This document shows, piece by piece, positions 61,465 through 64,000 of a stretch of DNA of 64,000 bases. The notes beneath the pieces were generated by a model. It had not been told where the DNA came from. It saw only the letters and a program-made list of their open reading frames with translations, and searched no databases. Positions within the stretch are counted from its first letter, which is position 1. Each line of letters begins with the position of its first letter. Position numbers and translations under genes: made by a program. The stretch comes from DATFVJ01 sp963820395 (GTDB lineage Bacteria > Actinomycetota > Actinomycetes > Streptosporangiales > Streptosporangiaceae): NCBI GenBank assembly GCA_963820395.1, contig CAWGAE010000024.1:6436-70435 (forward strand), in the 5' to 3' direction.

Positions 61465-62541
61465 ATGCAGACTGCCCCCCCAGCGCTCGCGGAACTCGCC
61501 CTGCGACTTCGCCAGCTGCGGCAACAGCGCTGGCCGGACGTACGCCTCACCCAGAGCGCCTTGGCGAAAGCGCTCGGTGGTGAGGAGCGGCTCGCGGCCG
61601 CCACAGTCTCCTCGTGGGAGAGCCTTACCGCGCCGAAGCTTCCCCCCCGCGACCGGTTGCTCGCATATGCGCGCTTCTTCGCGACTCGTAGGTCCGTCGA
61701 GGCAGAACCGCGGCTGCTTCCGATGGACAGCCTCAGTCCGGAAGAAAAACAAACCCATGAGGAACTTGAGACCGAATTGCTCCAGCTGAGGGACGCGGCC
61801 AGAAAGCCATCCCTAGAAGAAGACGCGGCGATCAGGCGATCATGGCATTTCTCGGACACGGGCCCTGCGACTCTCGTCTGCGCGCAGCTTCCCGAGCAGC
61901 AAACCGGCTCTCTTGCAGATCCGGCCGATCCCAACTACACGGAGTTGCTGTCGTACGCTGATCTTGACGCTTTGGTAGAACTGCACGGACATATCCGGGC
62001 CGAGAACCCCACAATGGACGTCTTCTACAAAGCGGCGCCGAGGATCGCCCCCGATGATCTATCCGGCCATCTCATCATCCTCGGCGGCATCGCATGGAAC
62101 GACATCACGAAGCGCCTGTCCGAAATGATCAACCTGCCGGTGCGGCAAATCGCGGATCCGTCGCTAGACTCCGGTGAAATCTTCGCGGCGGAGCTTGACG
62201 GCAAGGAACATAAATTTATGCCAAAATGGGAGGGGATGGACTCGCTGAAGCTCACTGAAGACGTGGGCCTGCTTGCACGTGTACCGAATCCACATAATTC
62301 GGGCCGGACCCTCACGATATGTAATGGCATTCACAGTCGCGGGGTACTTGGCGCCGTGCGCAGCCTGACCGATGCACGGCTCAGGGACGCCAATGAGAAA
62401 TATGTTTCGTCCCGGCTTTGCACTAGTACATCTTTTGTCATTGTTATGCGCGTACAAGTCATACGGGGACAGACCATGACACCTGATTTCCACATACCGG
62501 GCCAAGTCCTCTACCAGTGGTCAAAGGACGCCGGCAAATGA
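61465..62541 (+). CDS. XRE-type HTH protein with large unrecognised C-terminal domain
   Basis: 358 aa; ATG with GGGAGGTG ten bases upstream. Residues about 8-78 form an XRE-like HTH (LALRLRQLRQQRWPDVRLTQ, SALAKALGGEERLAAATVSSWE). Residues 90-115 are a charged coiled-coil-like helix (SPEEKQTHEELETELLQLRD). Residues about 125-345 are a separate alpha/beta domain with LVELHGHIRAENPTMDVFYK, LSGHLIILGGIAWNDITKRL, LARVPNPHNSGRTLTICNGI, HSRGVLGAVRSLTDARL. The pattern GG-x3-N ... NP ... NG-x6-G recalls uncharacterised Rossmann-like sensor domains that follow HTH or S-layer proteins (recall only). Base composition is lower in GC than the operons before it. 44 bases separate it from the next gene. Confidence 0.78.
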   Translation: MQTAPPALAELALRLRQLRQQRWPDVRLTQSALAKALGGEERLAAATVSSWESLTAPKLPPRDRLLAYARFFATRRSVEAEPRLLPMDSLSPEEKQTHEELETELLQLRDAARKPSLEEDAAIRRSWHFSDTGPATLVCAQLPEQQTGSLADPADPNYTELLSYADLDALVELHGHIRAENPTMDVFYKAAPRIAPDDLSGHLIILGGIAWNDITKRLSEMINLPVRQIADPSLDSGEIFAAELDGKEHKFMPKWEGMDSLKLTEDVGLLARVPNPHNSGRTLTICNGIHSRGVLGAVRSLTDARLRDANEKYVSSRLCTSTSFVIVMRVQVIRGQTMTPDFHIPGQVLYQWSKDAGK

Positions 62542-62585
62542 CTCGCTCGCTCCCTTTTCCGGGGCCGCATCGGGGGACGGCGTAG

Positions 62586-63845
62586 GTGGCGTCCGATCTC
62601 TCGCCTGACGTCCGGCAACATGACACGCACGAAGATCTCATCGACCGCGCCATCCCGTCGCTCACAGAGCATTCTTCGCAACTCGATGCCATCATCGTGC
62701 CAGCATCCAGGCCCGCCGAACATCTGGACCAGGCCATCACGCTGGCACGAGCCATGGGAAGCCGACTCGTCGTCATAGGCAGCCGCGAAACGCGCACTGA
62801 CGATGTGAATCGACTCCTCGCCGCACGGTCCTTCACGCAAGCCATCGTGACCGATCTCCCCCGGGACTTTTCACATCCACTTCTCGACTTCGCAACGTCG
62901 CCCTCGGCCAGCAGCGATGTGCGAGCGGCCTGTGCTGACCGGGACAGCGACCTGAGCCCGAAGCGCAACATCGGGCTGATTCTGGCTCGCATGCTCGGCT
63001 GGCGGCGGATTTTTTTCCTGGATGATGACATCCGGGACGCGAGCGCTACTGATCTGCACTGGACCGTATCCATGTTGGACTCTTACCCCTCGGTCGGCCT
63101 CACGCTGACTGACTTTCCAGACAACTCCGTCGTCTGTCATGCGCATCGAGAAACTGGAGCATTTCAGGACGTCTTCGTCAGTGGTTCGGCTCTGGCGGTC
63201 GATGTCACGACGCCGGTCTGTTTTTTTCCTGATATCTTCAACGAGGACTGGCTATTCTTCTACGGCGACGCCGCGGCGGGGCGGCTTGGCTGTTCAGGTG
63301 TCAAGGCCACACAGCTTGTCTACGATCCATTCGAAGACCCGCGACGCGCGGCCCGGCAAGAGTTCGGTGACGTTCTTGCCGAAGGATTGTATGCGCTGCT
63401 TCATCGGAAAACTCGGGCCTCGGCAGCCACCCGCGATTACTGGGAAGTCTTTCTCAGCGCCAGGAAATCATTTCTAGATGGGATTATTGCTCGGGCAAGC
63501 CGGGCAAGGGCAGATGTCAGGCAAGAGATGCTGGATTCGGTCGAGGCCGCGAAGGCTTGCCTGAACGAGATCCAGCCCGAGCTATGCGAGCATTACATCA
63601 CGCTCTGGATGCGAGATCTGTGTGCCTGGGAGCAACGGCTGGAAGAGATCCGCGAAATGCCGTCGCCAAAGATGGCGTTGGCGCACCTTGGCCTAACCTG
63701 CACGGGCGACAGCGCGGCTGCGACGACGCGGCAAATCCCCAACATAAGGAAAACAGCCCCGGGCACGGCACCGATTCCTCTCATCCCGACGCTGAACACG
63801 GTGCCCGCAGGGCCAGACGACAAGGTCATCAACGCTTCTCAGTAA
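62586..63845 (+). CDS. GT-A-like protein of unknown specificity
   Basis: 419 aa; GTG with GGGGGACGG ten bases upstream. Residues 30-100 look like a Rossmann half (LDAIIVPASRPAEHLDQAIT, LARAMGSRLVVIGSRETR). Then KRNIGLILARMLGWRRIFFL with DDD (residues 146-148), a DxD-like metal motif; VGLTLTDFPDNSVVCHA; FVSGSALAVDV; and FNEDWLFFYGD with Asn219-Glu220-Asp221-Trp222, the ED motif of many GT-A enzymes. The C-terminal about 170 residues are helical and then Pro/Thr-rich. No signal peptide or membrane helix. Probably co-transcribed with the HTH gene. Sugar donor and acceptor are unknown; it may be a glycosyltransferase or a binding-only homologue. Confidence 0.75.
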   Translation: MASDLSPDVRQHDTHEDLIDRAIPSLTEHSSQLDAIIVPASRPAEHLDQAITLARAMGSRLVVIGSRETRTDDVNRLLAARSFTQAIVTDLPRDFSHPLLDFATSPSASSDVRAACADRDSDLSPKRNIGLILARMLGWRRIFFLDDDIRDASATDLHWTVSMLDSYPSVGLTLTDFPDNSVVCHAHRETGAFQDVFVSGSALAVDVTTPVCFFPDIFNEDWLFFYGDAAAGRLGCSGVKATQLVYDPFEDPRRAARQEFGDVLAEGLYALLHRKTRASAATRDYWEVFLSARKSFLDGIIARASRARADVRQEMLDSVEAAKACLNEIQPELCEHYITLWMRDLCAWEQRLEEIREMPSPKMALAHLGLTCTGDSAAATTRQIPNIRKTAPGTAPIPLIPTLNTVPAGPDDKVINASQ

Positions 63846-64000
63846 TGCTTCGCCGCCCTCCGTCAGGCCACGTCATGGATGACGCCGGTGCAGCGGTTCA
63901 ACTCTGCCCGCGGCTGTCGCAGGGGAGAACGGGCGCCGCACCGGCCCGGCCATGGGCGCCCCGGCTGCCCGCCCCTGCTCAGGCAGTGCGCCACCAACTG
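63846..64000. other. Window end, no gene seen
   Basis: 155 bases after the last stop with no supported gene; too short to judge. Confidence 0.5.

Noticed and set aside
1..64000. CRISPR arrays, tRNA or rRNA genes
   Set aside because: None seen; the tandem arrays have no spacers and no cloverleaf or rRNA sequence was recognised.

Overview
This is a high-GC window from an actinomycete chromosome. Evidence: strong GC bias at third positions, frequent GTG and one TTG start, GTGA/ATGA overlaps inside operons, and families typical of Actinomycetota (FHA-ABCG fusion, UgpC/MsiK-type ATPase, Acg-type nitroreductase, a mycofactocin glycosyltransferase remnant, an Rpf-like transglycosylase). Lineage below phylum cannot be fixed from the sequence. 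No rRNA, tRNA or CRISPR array was seen.

Layout. 0-5.6 kb: end of a GAF-containing histidine kinase, a tiny zinc-ribbon gene, an OmpR/BaeS-type two-component pair and a lipoprotein. 6-11 kb: secreted FN3 / PL14-like protein, a dead S53 peptidase, a DUF11 surface protein, and a cysteine dioxygenase-rhodanese fusion. 11-21.6 kb: FHA-FHA-ABC exporter, S9 peptidase coupled to two acyl-CoA dehydrogenases, a membrane protein, a DinB-like protein, a MalY-type lyase. 21.8-31.4 kb: stress genes (UspA-SixA, redoxin, nitronate monooxygenase, Acg-like) mixed with gene fragments, a frameshifted IS1380 transposase and direct repeats. 31.5-35.3 kb: a chimeric MFS/coxL/coxE relic, then a ClC channel. 35.4-45.1 kb: a myo-inositol catabolic operon (iolC, B, D, A, transporter ATPase, iolE-like, iolG) with a divergent GntR regulator. 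45.1-48.9 kb: aldehyde dehydrogenase and relics (Gfo/Idh, mftF, coxL). 48.9-59.5 kb: FUSC-type membrane protein, GH13 glucosidase, and a lacI-SBP-permease-permease-ATPase sugar importer. 59.7-64 kb: GNAT relic, small membrane proteins, and an HTH / glycosyltransferase-like gene pair behind an AT-rich palindromic control region.

Two themes stand out. First, in-frame minisatellites (units of 12, 15, 18 or 21 bp) have expanded inside coding regions, mostly near N-termini, in at least eight genes. Second, the window holds about a dozen truncated, internally deleted or frameshifted genes, two of them inside the inositol operon (permease and aldolase), so that operon is probably only partly functional or is complemented elsewhere.

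The best candidate for an undescribed system is the pair at 61465-63845: an XRE-type HTH protein with a large unrecognised C-terminal domain followed by a GT-A-like protein with DDD and NEDW motifs, preceded by an AGTAGA-G-TCTACT palindrome.
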